DNA of 37,233 nt, from contig NZ_JAJPUI010000018.1 in NCBI RefSeq assembly GCF_021390935.1, positions 1 to 37,233 of the forward strand, in the 5' to 3' direction. This stretch comes from Streptomyces sp. CC228A (lineage in GTDB: Bacteria; Actinomycetota; Actinomycetes; Streptomycetales; Streptomycetaceae). The translations under genes and the position numbers were made by a program. The notes beneath the pieces were generated by a model. It saw only the letters and a program-made list of their open reading frames with translations. It ran no database searches and had not been told where the DNA came from. Numbering within the stretch: position 1 is the first letter of the stretch; each line of letters opens with the position of its first letter. Below are positions 18,118 through 29,218 of this stretch, one piece after another.

Positions 18118-19849
18118 CGGCCGTCCCCTGACACCGGCGCCAGCGGCCTGTCCGAGGAGCCCCCCGGGGTCTTCCGCACGAATGCGGCCCGCAGCGCGTG
18201 GTAGGGCGCGCCCTGGTCGAAGAAGACCTTCCGCATCCGGGCCAGTTCGGCCCGCCGGTGGTCGGACAGCGGCCGCACCGCCTCGTCGCGGTGCCGCGCC
18301 GCCTCCTTGACCGCGATCCGGGCCCGCAGCCCCGGTGCGTCCGCCAGGGCGCACGCCAGCCGCCGCACCTCCGCGGCGAACCCGTCAGGCGCCACCCTCA
18401 GCACCCGGTCCACCAGGCCCAGGCGGGCACCCTCGGCCGTGCCCACCGGCAGCGCCTCGGACGTGAGCCGCTCCGCCGTGCCGGTGCCGACCCGGCGCGG
18501 CAGCGTGTACGTCCAGTACTCGGAGCCGTACAGGCCCATGCGGCGGTAGTGCGGGTTCAGCACCACCCCGCCGCGGCACCACACCTCGTCGGCCGCCAGG
18601 GCGAGCATCGCGCCGCCCGCCGCGGCGTTGCCGCCCAGCGCCGCCACCACGAGCCGGTCCGTGGTCCGCAGCACGGCCTCCACCACGTCGTTCATGGCGT
18701 GGATGTTGGCCCAGGACTCCTCGGCGGGGCTTGCGGCGGCCTCGATGACGCCCAGGTGGATCCCGTTCGAGAAGAAGTCGCGGCCGCCGCCCAGCACCAG
18801 CACCGACGTGGGCCGGGTCAGCGCGTGCCGGTACGCGGCGAGCAGCCGGCGGCAGTGACCGGTGCTCATGGCGCCGCCGGGGAAGCCGAAGTGGAGGAAG
18901 CCGACCGCGCCTCGCTCCCGGTAGCGGACGTCCGTCCAGGTGCGCCGCTCCTCGGGAAGTTCCCACGGCACCGGCATCTCGGGCAGGGCGGCGACCCGGC
19001 CGGCCGGCACCGCGCCGCCCGCGCCGCGTCGGCGAGCACGGAGGCGGCGGGGCGGCGCCACGGCCCGGGAACGCCCGACGCCCGCCGGGGCCGCAGCTCA
19101 GGGATCCACACCGCCCCGTCGGCGGTCGCCCGGCAGACCGCGCCCGCGCGCGTCCCGAGCAGTGCGCCGGGGGCGCCCCTCAGCTCGTCCTCGGGGTGGC
19201 CGCCGTGCAGGAAGAACTCCGCGCCGAGCACCTCGTCGAGGACACCCGGCTGCGAGTCGCCGCCGCGCAGCTTGCGCAGCACCGTCTCCGTCGGGTCGGC
19301 CGCCCAGTCGATGCGCCGGCGGTCCTGGCGGAAGGCGTCCCGCCACACCACGTCCAACGACGGGTCCTTCTGGGACAGCGGCTTGTGGTCGCCGGAGGCG
19401 AACCGCTCTACGGCCAGCAGCACTGCGGCCACCGCCGCGTCGGCCAGCTCGCCGCGGTACAGGTCGCTCTTGCCGACCGGCGGGACGTCGAACGGCACGG
19501 TGGCCCACACGTCCCCCGCGTCCATCCCCGCCTCCGCCTGGAGCACCGTCACGGCCCAGCGGCGCGCGCCCGAGTCGATCGCCCAGTCGAGCGACGAGGG
19601 GCCCCGGTCGCCGGGTGGGCCGGGGTGGACGACCAGGCAGGTGTGGCGCGACCACACCTCCTCCGGGATGGCGGTCCTCAGCATGGGCGCCACGATCAGG
19701 TCGGGGTCCGCCTCCGCGACGGCGGCGTCCAGGGCGCCGCCGCCCTCGCGGGCCAGGACGGCGTCCACACGGTGGCCGGCGTCGGCGAGCTCGGTGTACA
19801 GCCGCTGGCACAGGCTGTTGAAGGCGCTCGCGACGAGCAGGATGTCCAT
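18114..19849 (-). CDS. hypX: HypX/HoxX, CO-ligand synthesis enzyme (one frame break)
   Basis: HypX makes the CO ligand under aerobic conditions: an N-terminal formyltransferase-like domain and a C-terminal enoyl-CoA hydratase-like domain act via formyl-CoA. The N-terminal part from 19849 (GAAGGAGG ribosome site) shows VVHPGPPGDRGPSSLDWAI (73-91). The C-terminal part shows GGRDFFSNGIHL, GGNAAAGGAMLALA and YGSEYWTYTLPRRVG, which are HypX signatures rather than those of generic crotonases. The two halves are in different frames; adding one C to the plus strand near 19015-19016 joins them as LADAARAGAVPAGRV, giving 578 aa, normal for HypX. Read literally, the halves would be a formyltransferase and a separate crotonase. 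Confidence 0.92.
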
Positions 19850-20331
19850 GGGCCTCCTTCGGAGGGCGGACCGGTCGGGGGAGGACAGCATGCTCGCCTG
19901 CCGGGACGCCGAGCGCCGAAAGGCCGCACCTGTAGGGGACCCGGAATTACACCGAAAGGACCCGGTCACAGATCGGCGGGGTTCTGTCGGTACCAGTCGT
20001 TTTCCGACGTGCCGTTGCCCGCGGAGGCCCTGCGGGTTGCCGGGCGAGGAGAGGGCAGCCGCCGGCGAGGAGGCGCGGGCCGGGCCGCGGGCCACGGGGC
20101 CACGGGGGCACGGGGTCGCCCATGGGGCGGTGCCGGGCGCTCGTGGGGCGGTGCGGGGCGCTCGTGGGGCGGTGCGGGGCGCTCGTGGGGCGGTACGGGT
20201 CGCAGGTCAGGGGGTGGGGGTCGGCGGCGGGGAGACGCGCGTCGGCCAACGAGACGCGCGGGCCGCAGGCCATGCTGTGCGCGCTGCGGGCCCCGGGTCG
20301 GCGGGCGTGCGGGCGTGCGGGCGTCCCCGGA
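19850..20331. other. Gene-free region upstream of hypX
   Basis: About 480 bp with no credible gene. The first 150 bp are less GC-rich and should carry the hypX promoter (minus strand). A 21-bp tandem repeat occupies 20123-20205 and the rest is GC-rich simple sequence. Confidence 0.5.
20123..20205. repeat. 21-bp tandem repeat, about four copies
   Basis: Copies begin at 20123, 20144, 20165 and 20186 with the core TGGGGCGGTGCGGGGCGCTC; the first has one change and the last is diverged. It lies in non-coding DNA between hypX and the membrane-protein gene. Confidence 0.85.
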
Positions 20332-20727
20332 TCAGATCTCCTCCTCCAGCCGGATCGCCTGGCGCAGCTCCCTGTAGGCGCGGCCCTTCGGAGGTTCCCC
20401 GCCCTGGAGCGCGGCCATCTCCTCGTAGTGCTCGAGCAGCGCGGCCGCGATCGCGTCCAGCTTCCGCTGGAGCGCGTGCTCCGCCCGCAGCCCCGAGTTC
20501 TTGAGCAGGGCCAGCAGCAGCAGGTTCACCGCGGTCATGGACCCGGCGGCCAGCAGGAGCCAGTGGGTGGCCAGGTGCGCGGCGTGCGCCCCGGCGAAGA
20601 AGCCGATGAACCCCAGGCAGACCACGAAGAACGTCGGCGAACTGGTGAAGTCGGACGCGGCCTGCGCCAGCTGCTCGAACCAGCCGCGCCCCGGGCCGCC
20701 CCGCTGGACGGGGCTCTTGGGACTCAT
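20332..20727 (-). CDS. Small two-helix membrane protein, low-affinity iron permease-like
   Basis: A 131-aa protein with two hydrophobic segments (about 32-50 and 57-76) flanked by FEQLAQAASDFTSSPTFFVVC and an amphipathic ALQRKLDAIAAALLEHYEEM tail. This layout resembles the short bacterial low-affinity iron permease (Fet4-like) family. Transport activity is not proven for such short forms. It follows the PP2C phosphatase by 10 bp on the same strand and is probably cotranscribed. Confidence 0.65.
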   Translation of the reverse strand: MSPKSPVQRGGPGRGWFEQLAQAASDFTSSPTFFVVCLGFIGFFAGAHAAHLATHWLLLAAGSMTAVNLLLLALLKNSGLRAEHALQRKLDAIAAALLEHYEEMAALQGGEPPKGRAYRELRQAIRLEEEI

Positions 20728-20737
20728 GCGCCCACAC

Positions 20738-22942
20738 CTACCCCGCATCCGCGGCGCAGGCGATGAGCAGCGCCACGTCGTCGTGGCCCCGAGCGTCCCG
20801 CAGGGCGCCCAGCACCTCGTCGCACGTCCGGTCGAGGCTCCGGCTCCCGCTGTCCGCCAGCAGGGTGAGCAGCTGCTCCAGGCGGGTGTCGATGGGCGCG
20901 TCCCGTACCTCCACCAGGCCGTCGGTGTAGAGGACCAGCCGGTCGCCGGGCCGCAGCGCCACCGTACGGGTGCGGAAGGGGACGCCCCCCACCCCCAGGG
21001 GGACCCCGGTCGGCAGGTCCAGCAGCTCGGGTGCGCCGCCGGACGGCACCCGCACCGGCGGCAGGTGCCCCGCGTTGGAGATCCTGCACTCCTGCCGGTC
21101 CGGGTCGTACACCGCGTACACGCAGGTCGCCGTCGCCTGCTCCAGGCCGGTCGTACTGCGGTCCACGTGGCGCAGCAGCTCGGCGGGGTCGAGGTCCAGG
21201 TCCGCGAGGGCCCGCGTGGTGGTCCGCAGCTGCCCCATGGTGGCCGCCGCGGCGACTCCGCTGCCCATGACGTCGCCGACCACGAGGGCCGTCCTGCGGC
21301 CGGACAGCGGGATGACGTCGAACCAGTCGCCGCCGACCTCGTCGGCCGCGCCCGCCGGCTCGTAGCGGTAGGCGATCTCCAGCCCGGGGCGCGGCGGTGG
21401 CCGCTGGGGGAGCAGGGAGCGCTGCAGGGTGAGGGCGGTGTCGTGCTCCTTCCGGTACCAGCGGGCGTGGTCCACCGCCACCGCGGCGCGGCCCGCGAGC
21501 TCCCTGGCCGGCACGAGGTCGTCGTGGTCGAACGGCACCTTGCGGCGGGTCCGCCGCAGGCGCAGGGCGCCGAGGACCGCCCCGCGGGCCACGAGCGGGA
21601 CGACCAGGTACGAGTGCAGTCCGGCGCGCCCCAGCCGCTCGGCCTCACGGGCGTCGCGGGCGATGCCCGCCAGGTCGGCAGGGCCGACGCGGGCCAGCAG
21701 CACGGGCTCGCCGCTTTCCACGCACCGCGCGACCGGGCTGCCCTTCCCGGGCTCGTACGCCCCGGAGCCGATTCCGCCGATGCCGCCGCCTGCGTCGTCC
21801 GTGGCGCTCGCGGTGCCGGTGCCTTCCGGGCCGCCGTTCCCGCCGCCCGCGAGGGTGCCGGCCGGGCTCGTTCCTCCTGCGATGCGGCCCGGCGCGCCGC
21901 CCGTCGGGGCGCCGGGCGTGCCGGGGGCGAGGACCTCCGCGAGGCAGCGCAGCAACGGCGGGCCGCCGGGGCGCGCCCCGGGGGAGCCGTCGGGGCTCAG
22001 GACCGCGTCCAGCAGGTCCACCGCGGCCTCGTCGGCCAGTTCCGGCACCACGAGGTCGGCCAGCTCGTGGGCGGTGCGGGCCACGTCCAGCGTCGTGCCG
22101 ACCCGTACCGACGCGTCGGCGATCATGGCGAGCCGCCGGCGCGCGTGCGTGGCCCGGATCGCCACCCGGTGCCGGTCGGTGACGTCCACGACGGACAGGG
22201 CCAGCCCGAGGACCCGGCCGTCCCCCGCTTCCAGCCGGTGGTACGACACCGACCAGGCGTGGTCCTCGTCCGGGTCGGCGGCCGTGCGGCCGACGATGTT
22301 CTGGTCCACCAGCGGAGCGCCCGACCTCAGCACCTTGCGGGCCGCGGACTCGACCAGCTCCACGTCGAGGAACCACAGGGCCTCCCGCAGCGGGCGCCCC
22401 GTCTGCGCGTCGGCCGGCATGCCGCTCAGCCGGGCCAGCGCCGGGTTGACGCTCAGGAACCGCAGCGCGGGGTCCAGCACGGCGACCCCGATCGGCGACT
22501 GCGCGACCAGCCGCGTCGACAGCGCCACGTCCCGCTCCAGCCCCCGCAGCGTGGACTGCTCGGCGGCCAGGCCCAGGGCGTACAGATTGCCGCTCTGGCC
22601 GCGCAGCCGCATGTTGCGGAACTCCAGCAGCCGCGTGGAGCCGTCCTTGTGCCGTACGGGGAAGACCCCGGCCCAGCTCAGCCCCTCCCGCATGACGTGG
22701 GCGAACAGCTCCACGACCTCGTCCCGGTGCTCCTCGTGCACCAGCACCCGCGCCGCGTACCCGCCGAGCGCCTCTTCCGGCGTGTAGCCGAACAGCTCCT
22801 CCGCCTGCGGGCTCCACAGCACGATCCGGCCGCGGTCGTCGAGGACCACCGCCGCCACCTTGAGCACGTCCAGCAGCCCGCCCGGTGCGGACGGCCCGTA
22901 CGCGCCTTCGGACAGCGGGTCCCCCGACGGGGCGGCGCTCAT
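20738..22942 (-). CDS. PAS-PAS-GAF-SpoIIE (PP2C) serine/threonine phosphatase
   Basis: A 734-aa cytosolic phosphatase of the RsbU/SpoIIE type, which dephosphorylates anti-anti-sigma factors. Domains in order: PAS 1 (about 25-130, VVLDDRGRIVLWSPQAEELFGY), PAS 2 (about 145-260), GAF (about 275-480, interrupted by a Gly/Ala-rich insert of about 80 residues) and SpoIIE-type PP2C (about 505-730; GGDWFDV, VVGDVMGSG, ISNAGHLPP, LYTDGLVE and GHDDVALL hold the metal-binding Asp residues). No kinase (RsbW-like) domain is fused. The start at 22942 has only a weak G-rich ribosome site, so it could lie elsewhere by a few codons. No partner sigma-factor genes are in the window. Confidence 0.9.
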   Translation of the reverse strand: MSAAPSGDPLSEGAYGPSAPGGLLDVLKVAAVVLDDRGRIVLWSPQAEELFGYTPEEALGGYAARVLVHEEHRDEVVELFAHVMREGLSWAGVFPVRHKDGSTRLLEFRNMRLRGQSGNLYALGLAAEQSTLRGLERDVALSTRLVAQSPIGVAVLDPALRFLSVNPALARLSGMPADAQTGRPLREALWFLDVELVESAARKVLRSGAPLVDQNIVGRTAADPDEDHAWSVSYHRLEAGDGRVLGLALSVVDVTDRHRVAIRATHARRRLAMIADASVRVGTTLDVARTAHELADLVVPELADEAAVDLLDAVLSPDGSPGARPGGPPLLRCLAEVLAPGTPGAPTGGAPGRIAGGTSPAGTLAGGGNGGPEGTGTASATDDAGGGIGGIGSGAYEPGKGSPVARCVESGEPVLLARVGPADLAGIARDAREAERLGRAGLHSYLVVPLVARGAVLGALRLRRTRRKVPFDHDDLVPARELAGRAAVAVDHARWYRKEHDTALTLQRSLLPQRPPPRPGLEIAYRYEPAGAADEVGGDWFDVIPLSGRRTALVVGDVMGSGVAAAATMGQLRTTTRALADLDLDPAELLRHVDRSTTGLEQATATCVYAVYDPDRQECRISNAGHLPPVRVPSGGAPELLDLPTGVPLGVGGVPFRTRTVALRPGDRLVLYTDGLVEVRDAPIDTRLEQLLTLLADSGSRSLDRTCDEVLGALRDARGHDDVALLIACAADAG

Positions 22943-23461
22943 CCGCGCACCCCCGCAGGGCCGGTGACGGCCGTCCGGCCGGGGCCGCCGGAGGGTCGGG
23001 CGGCGGTCGTGCGGGCGCGGCCGCCCGCCGCCTCGGGGGCGGGCGCTCGTCCGCGGCTCCCCGCCGGCCCCGCGTCCGCCGTTCCCGCCCGGCACGGCCT
23101 GCGGTCACCGTGCCGGTGACCGGGCTCCGGCGACCCGGCCGGTGCGGGCCCGCCGCGGACCGGGGCTGCGCGGCGGCCGGCACAGGACCGGCGCCCGCCG
23201 TGCGGCCCGGGGATGTCGGCCGGTGCGAGCCGTTCGGAGTGCCCCGCGTGAGCCGTACGGTCGCGCGGGGCGGGCGGGGGCGGCGTACGGCCGTCCGGCG
23301 GCGGCCCCGGAGGGGCGCGGTGCGGGACGGAGGGCGGCACCGGTCCGCGGCCGGCCCGCGGGGGCAGGAGGCGGCCGGCGGGGGAGACGGGGGCCGGGTA
23401 CCGGGTGGCTCAAGGGGCGCGGGGCTGCGGGTCGCGGCACCGCCGGAGGCGGCGGGACGCA
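22943..23461. other. Gene-free GC-rich gap
   Basis: About 520 bp between the dnaK stop and the phosphatase start, both on the minus strand. Several long frames are open only because stops are rare at this GC content, and none resembles a protein. A short hairpin (CCGCC-gga-GGCGG, 23440-23452) just after dnaK may be its terminator. Confidence 0.5.
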
Positions 23462-25330
<1,869 letters not shown>

Positions 25331-25504
25331 CGCCGTCTCCTCGTATGTACCTATTTCGTACTTTATGTCACCTGAGGCGGCGGGGGCCTGCCCGCCCACC
25401 GGCCCGCCACGGCGACGGCGGAGGCCGTGTACTGCGGCGGCCGAGCGGGCGGTGGCCTCCCGGGGAGGTGGCGGCCGCGCGGTGCGGCGCGCCCGCGTAC
25501 CGCG

Positions 25505-25610
25505 GGTGGCAGCCGGTCCACGGCGGCGGCAGGGGCCTGTACGGGTGGAAGCCGGTCCACGGCGGCGGCAGGGGCCTGCGTGGTGGAGGCCGTCCACGGT
25601 GGCGGCCGCG
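25505..25610. repeat. 39-bp tandem repeat, about 2.5 copies
   Basis: GCCGGTCCACGGCGGCGGCA recurs at 25512 and 25551 with a shared following GGGGCCTG; a third, diverged copy starts at 25589. The region is non-coding. Confidence 0.8.
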
Positions 25611-25735
25611 CAGGGGAAGCGGCTCCCGTCCGGTGCAGGCCGGCGGCGGTCGCGCCGGCACCGGCGTGGTGGCGGCTGCGCCGGCTGCCGGGTCGGCGTG
25701 CCCGGCGGCGAGGTGCCTCCGGCCGGCATCCCCCC

Positions 25736-25783
25736 GGCAGGGGAGTGCGGCCCCCGGCTCCCCGCGGCAGGGGAGTGCGGCCC
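25736..25783. repeat. 18-bp direct repeat, 30-bp period
   Basis: GGCAGGGGAGTGCGGCCC occurs at 25736-25753 and again at 25766-25783, just downstream of the idh terminator in the idh direction. Confidence 0.8.
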
Positions 25784-25837
25784 GTGCGGTCCCCCTCCGG
25801 GGGCCGGGCAGGCCGAAGGCGGCGTGTCCCGCACACG

Positions 25838-25875
25838 GCGGAGGCCGTGCCGGAAGGTTCCGGCACGGCCTCCGC
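25838..25875 (-). terminator. Terminator of idh
   Basis: A 17-bp perfect stem (25838-25854 with 25859-25875) and a 4-nt AGGT loop lie about 20 bp after the idh stop codon on the minus strand. It may also stop readthrough from the other side. Confidence 0.85.
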
Positions 25876-25894
25876 GGGTTGCGGGCGGATCAGC

Positions 25895-28114
25895 TCAGCT
25901 CAGGCTCGCCAGCGCCTGGTTGAAGGTCTGCGACGGGCGCATGACCGCCGCGGCCTTCTCCGGGTCCGGCTGGTAGTAGCCGCCGATGTCGGCGGGCTGC
26001 CCCTGGACGGAGACCAGCTCGTCGACGATCGTCTGCTCCTGCTCGGTCAGCGTCTTCGCCAGCGGCGCGAACGCCTCCGCGAGCTGCGCGTCCTCCGTCT
26101 GCCGGGCCAGCTCCTGCGCCCAGTACAGGGCCAGGTAGAAGTGGCTGCCGCGGTTGTCGATGCCGCCCAGACGGCGGGTCGGCGACTTGTCCTCGTTCAG
26201 GAACGTCGCGGTCGCGCGGTCCAGGGCGTCGGCCAGGACCTGGGCGCGGGCGTTGCCCGTGGTCTTCGCGTAGTGCTCCAGGGACGGCACCAGCGCGAAG
26301 AACTCGCCCAGCGAGTCCCAGCGCAGGTAGTTCTCCTTGACCAGCTGCTGGACGTGCTTCGGGGCGGAACCGCCGGCGCCGGTCTCGAACAGGCCGCCGC
26401 CCGCCATCAGCGGGACCACCGACAGCATCTTGGCGCTGGTGCCCAGCTCCAGGATCGGGAAGAGGTCCGTCAGGTAGTCGCGGAGCACGTTGCCGGTGAC
26501 GGAGATGGTGTTCTCGCCGCGGCGGATGCGCTCCAGCGACAGCTTGGTGGCCTCGACCGGCGCCAGGATCCGGATGTCCAGGCCCTCGGTGTCGTGCTCC
26601 TGCAGGTACGCCTTGACCTTCTCGATCAGTCGCGCGTCGTGGGCGCGCGTCTCGTCCAGCCAGAACACCGCCGGGTCACCGGTGGCGCGGGCGCGGGTGA
26701 CCGCGAGCTTCACCCAGTCCTTGATCGGGGCGTCCTTGGTCTGGCAGGCGCGGAAGATGTCGCCGAGCTCGACCTGCTGCTCCAGGACGACGTCGCCCGC
26801 CTGGTCGACCAGGCGGACGGTGCCCGCCGCCGCGATCTCGAAGGTCTTGTCGTGGGAGCCGTACTCCTCCGCCTTCTGCGCCATCAGGCCGACGTTCGGC
26901 ACGGAGCCCATCGTCGACGGGTCGAGGGCGCCGTTCGCGCGGCAGTCCTCGATGACGGCCTGGTACACGCCGGCGTAGCTGCTGTCCGGCAGCACGGCGA
27001 GGGTGTCGGCCTCCTGGCCGTCCGGGCCCCACATGTGGCCGGAGGTGCGGATCATCGCCGGCATGGAGGCGTCGACGATGACATCGCTCGGCACGTGCAG
27101 GTTCGTGATGCCGCGGTCCGAGTCGACCATGGCGAGGGCCGGGCCCTCGGCCAGCTCGGCGTCGAAGGACGCCTTGATCTCGTCGCCCTGGGGGAGCGCC
27201 CCCAGGCCCTTGAGGATGCCGCCGAGGCCGTCGTTCGGGCTCAGGCCGGCGCCCGCGAGGACATCGCCGTACGCGGCGAAGGTCTTCGGGAAGAAGGCGC
27301 GGACGACGTGGCCGAAGACGATCGGGTCGGAGACCTTCATCATCGTGGCCTTCAGGTGCACGGAGAACAGCACGCCCTCCGCCTTCGCGCGCGCGACCTG
27401 CTCCGTGAGGAACTCCTTGAGCGCGGCGGCGCGCATCACCGACGCGTCGACGACCTCGCCGGCGAGCACCGGTACCGACTCGCGCAGCACGGTGGTGGTG
27501 CCGTCGGCGGCGACGTGCTCGATGCGCAGGGTGCCGTCCTCGGCGATGACCGTCGACTTCTCGGTGGAGCGGAAGTCGTTGCGGCCCATGGTCGCCACGT
27601 TCGTCTTGGACTCGGGGGTCCAGGCGCCCATGCGGTGCGGGTGCGTCTTCGCGTAGTTCTTCACCGACGCGGGGGCCCGGCGGTCCGAGTTGCCCTCGCG
27701 CAGGACCGGGTTGACGGCGCTGCCCTTGACCTTGTCGTAGCGGGCGCGGATCTCGCGCTCCTCGTCGGTCTTCGGGTCGTCCGGGTAGTCCGGGAGCGCG
27801 TAGCCCTGCTCCTGGAGTTCGGCGACGGCGGCCTTGAGCTGCGGGATCGACGCCGAGATGTTCGGCAGCTTGATGATGTTCGCGCCCGGCGTCTTCGCCA
27901 GCTCGCCCAGCTCGGTGAGGGCGTCATCGATGCGCTGGCCCTCCTCCAGGTACTCCGGGAAGACGGCGATGATGCGGCCCGCGAGAGAGATGTCGCGGGT
28001 CTCCACGCGGACCCCGGCCGTCGAGGCGTACGCCTGGACCACCGGCAGGAACGAGTAGGTGGCCAGCGCCGGGGCCTCGTCAGTGTGCGTGTAGATGATG
28101 GTCGAGTCAGTCAC
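25895..28114 (-). CDS. idh: NADP-dependent isocitrate dehydrogenase, monomeric type
   Basis: A 739-aa enzyme that oxidises isocitrate to 2-oxoglutarate with NADP+, in the citric acid cycle. The length and the opening VTDSTIIYTHTDEAPALATYSFLP are diagnostic of the monomeric (about 80 kDa) family used by streptomycetes. Typical blocks include ASVKNYAKTHPHRMG (substrate site), VDSDRGITNLHVPSDVIVDASMPA and GGIDNRGSHFYLALYW. The start is GTG at 28114 with GGAG about 12 bases upstream; there is no nearer ATG that keeps the conserved N-terminus. It is monocistronic, with its own terminator and divergent from a LysR gene. Confidence 0.96.
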   Translation of the reverse strand: MTDSTIIYTHTDEAPALATYSFLPVVQAYASTAGVRVETRDISLAGRIIAVFPEYLEEGQRIDDALTELGELAKTPGANIIKLPNISASIPQLKAAVAELQEQGYALPDYPDDPKTDEEREIRARYDKVKGSAVNPVLREGNSDRRAPASVKNYAKTHPHRMGAWTPESKTNVATMGRNDFRSTEKSTVIAEDGTLRIEHVAADGTTTVLRESVPVLAGEVVDASVMRAAALKEFLTEQVARAKAEGVLFSVHLKATMMKVSDPIVFGHVVRAFFPKTFAAYGDVLAGAGLSPNDGLGGILKGLGALPQGDEIKASFDAELAEGPALAMVDSDRGITNLHVPSDVIVDASMPAMIRTSGHMWGPDGQEADTLAVLPDSSYAGVYQAVIEDCRANGALDPSTMGSVPNVGLMAQKAEEYGSHDKTFEIAAAGTVRLVDQAGDVVLEQQVELGDIFRACQTKDAPIKDWVKLAVTRARATGDPAVFWLDETRAHDARLIEKVKAYLQEHDTEGLDIRILAPVEATKLSLERIRRGENTISVTGNVLRDYLTDLFPILELGTSAKMLSVVPLMAGGGLFETGAGGSAPKHVQQLVKENYLRWDSLGEFFALVPSLEHYAKTTGNARAQVLADALDRATATFLNEDKSPTRRLGGIDNRGSHFYLALYWAQELARQTEDAQLAEAFAPLAKTLTEQEQTIVDELVSVQGQPADIGGYYQPDPEKAAAVMRPSQTFNQALASLS

Positions 28115-28397
28115 CGGGTGCTCCGCTCCACGTCTGTAACATTGCTCGACATCAAGATATCTCGTGATCGGCCGCGGTACGACCGGCCCCCTGGGCTGCG
28201 TGCCTCGTGCCGCGTCTCCGCTGGTGGCGCCCCGCACGGAGGCGCGTCCGCCGGGGGACCCCGGGGAGCCGAAGGTCCGCCGCCGCCTCCTCGTGCCCGC
28301 GGGTGCCGGGCCGGGGCGCTCGCGCGCGCACCAGCGCCACGGGAAAGGTCTGGACCAGGGTCTTGCCCTGGCTCCGCGGGCCCGGGAAGCTCGCCTT
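28115..28397. promoter_or_regulatory. Divergent idh/lysR promoter region with palindromes
   Basis: A 283-bp gap. CTCGA-CA-TCAAG (28145-28156) is a near-perfect inverted repeat and runs into AGATATCT (28155-28162), about 35-45 bp upstream of the idh GTG. This is the AT-richest part of the gap and is where the idh promoter and a regulator site should be. The rest, toward lysR, is GC-rich and shows nothing clear. Confidence 0.45.
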
Positions 28398-29129
28398 ATG
28401 GACCTGGAGCTGCGGCACCTGAAGACGCTGCGCGCGATCGCCGACGCGGGCAGCCTCACCAAGGCCGCCACCTCCCTCGGACTGGCCCAGCCCGCCCTCA
28501 GTGCCCAGCTCAAGCGGATCGAGCGGGTCCTGGGCGGGGCGCTGTTCGAACGGGGGCGGCACGGAGTGCGGGCCACACCCCTCGGGGAGCTCGTCCTGGA
28601 GCGCGCCAGGGTGGTGCTGCCCGCCGTGACGGAGCTCCAGCGCGACGCCGTACGGTTCGCCACGGGGGCGGGACCCGGGCCCGACACCCCGCGCTTCCGG
28701 CTCGGCGCCACCCACGGCCCCCTCCTCGGCGCCCTCGTCGACCGGCTCGCCACCGCCCACCCCGGCGCACCCGTCACCACCCACACCTCCTGGTCGGAGC
28801 GGGAGATCGCGTGCGGCGTCGTCGAAGGCCGCCTCGACTACGCCCTCGTCGGCACCTGCGGCGGAAGCGCCCCGCCCGAGAGCGAACGCCTCACCTGGCG
28901 GGAGATCGCCACCGACCCCGTCTTCGTCATGCTGGCCACGGGCCACCCCCTCGCCGACCGGCGCCAGGTCCGCCTCGCCGACCTCGCCGACACCGCCTGG
29001 ACCGACGTCCCCGGCGACAGCTGCTTCGGCGACTGCTTCCACGCCGCGTGCGCCCGCGCCGGCTTCACCCCGGCCCGGGTGCCCGACCAGTACGCCGACG
29101 ACGACCGCCCCCGCGCCGCCAACGAGTGA
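28398..29129 (+). CDS. LysR-family transcriptional regulator, short C-terminus
   Basis: A 243-aa regulator. The winged HTH is complete (MDLELRHLKTLRAIADAGSL, then AQPALSAQLKRIERVLGGALFERG, residues 1-60). The effector domain begins near 95 and is recognisable through FVMLATGHPLADRR and the first Cys in DSCFGDCFHAAC. The protein then ends in DQYADDDRPRAANE, about 50-60 residues short of a normal LysR (about 300 aa). No other frame restores the missing part, so this looks like a true truncation rather than a frame error. The stop is 90 bp from a tRNA gene and accessory DNA, so a past integration may have removed the 3' end. Confidence 0.82.
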   Translation: MDLELRHLKTLRAIADAGSLTKAATSLGLAQPALSAQLKRIERVLGGALFERGRHGVRATPLGELVLERARVVLPAVTELQRDAVRFATGAGPGPDTPRFRLGATHGPLLGALVDRLATAHPGAPVTTHTSWSEREIACGVVEGRLDYALVGTCGGSAPPESERLTWREIATDPVFVMLATGHPLADRRQVRLADLADTAWTDVPGDSCFGDCFHAACARAGFTPARVPDQYADDDRPRAANE

Positions 29130-29218
29130 CCGGGAGCGGGATCCACCTCTCCGCGCCCGCCCGCCCAACGGATTTCCGGGCACGCCTGATCGGGGTGCTA
29201 AGGTTTCACACGTCGCAA

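Larger units (their letters stand above)
25331..25894. other. Intergenic region with AT-rich promoter island and repeats
   Basis: The first about 40 bp (25335-25372) are sharply AT-richer than the surroundings, with GTAC half-sites facing each other (TGTACCTATTTCGTAC), and probably hold the dnaK promoter and an operator. The rest is GC-rich without a gene. It carries a 39-bp tandem repeat, a 30-bp-period repeat and the idh terminator. Confidence 0.5.

Noticed and set aside
18114..19061. Independent enoyl-CoA hydratase gene
   Set aside because: The HypX-specific blocks GGRDFFSNGIHL and EYWTYTLPRRVG and the adjoining formyltransferase half show it is the C-terminal half of HypX after a frame break.
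22943..23461. Several 100-290-aa frames in the gap after dnaK
   Set aside because: All are Arg/Pro/Ala/Gly low complexity in several frames at once, without ribosome sites or family resemblance.
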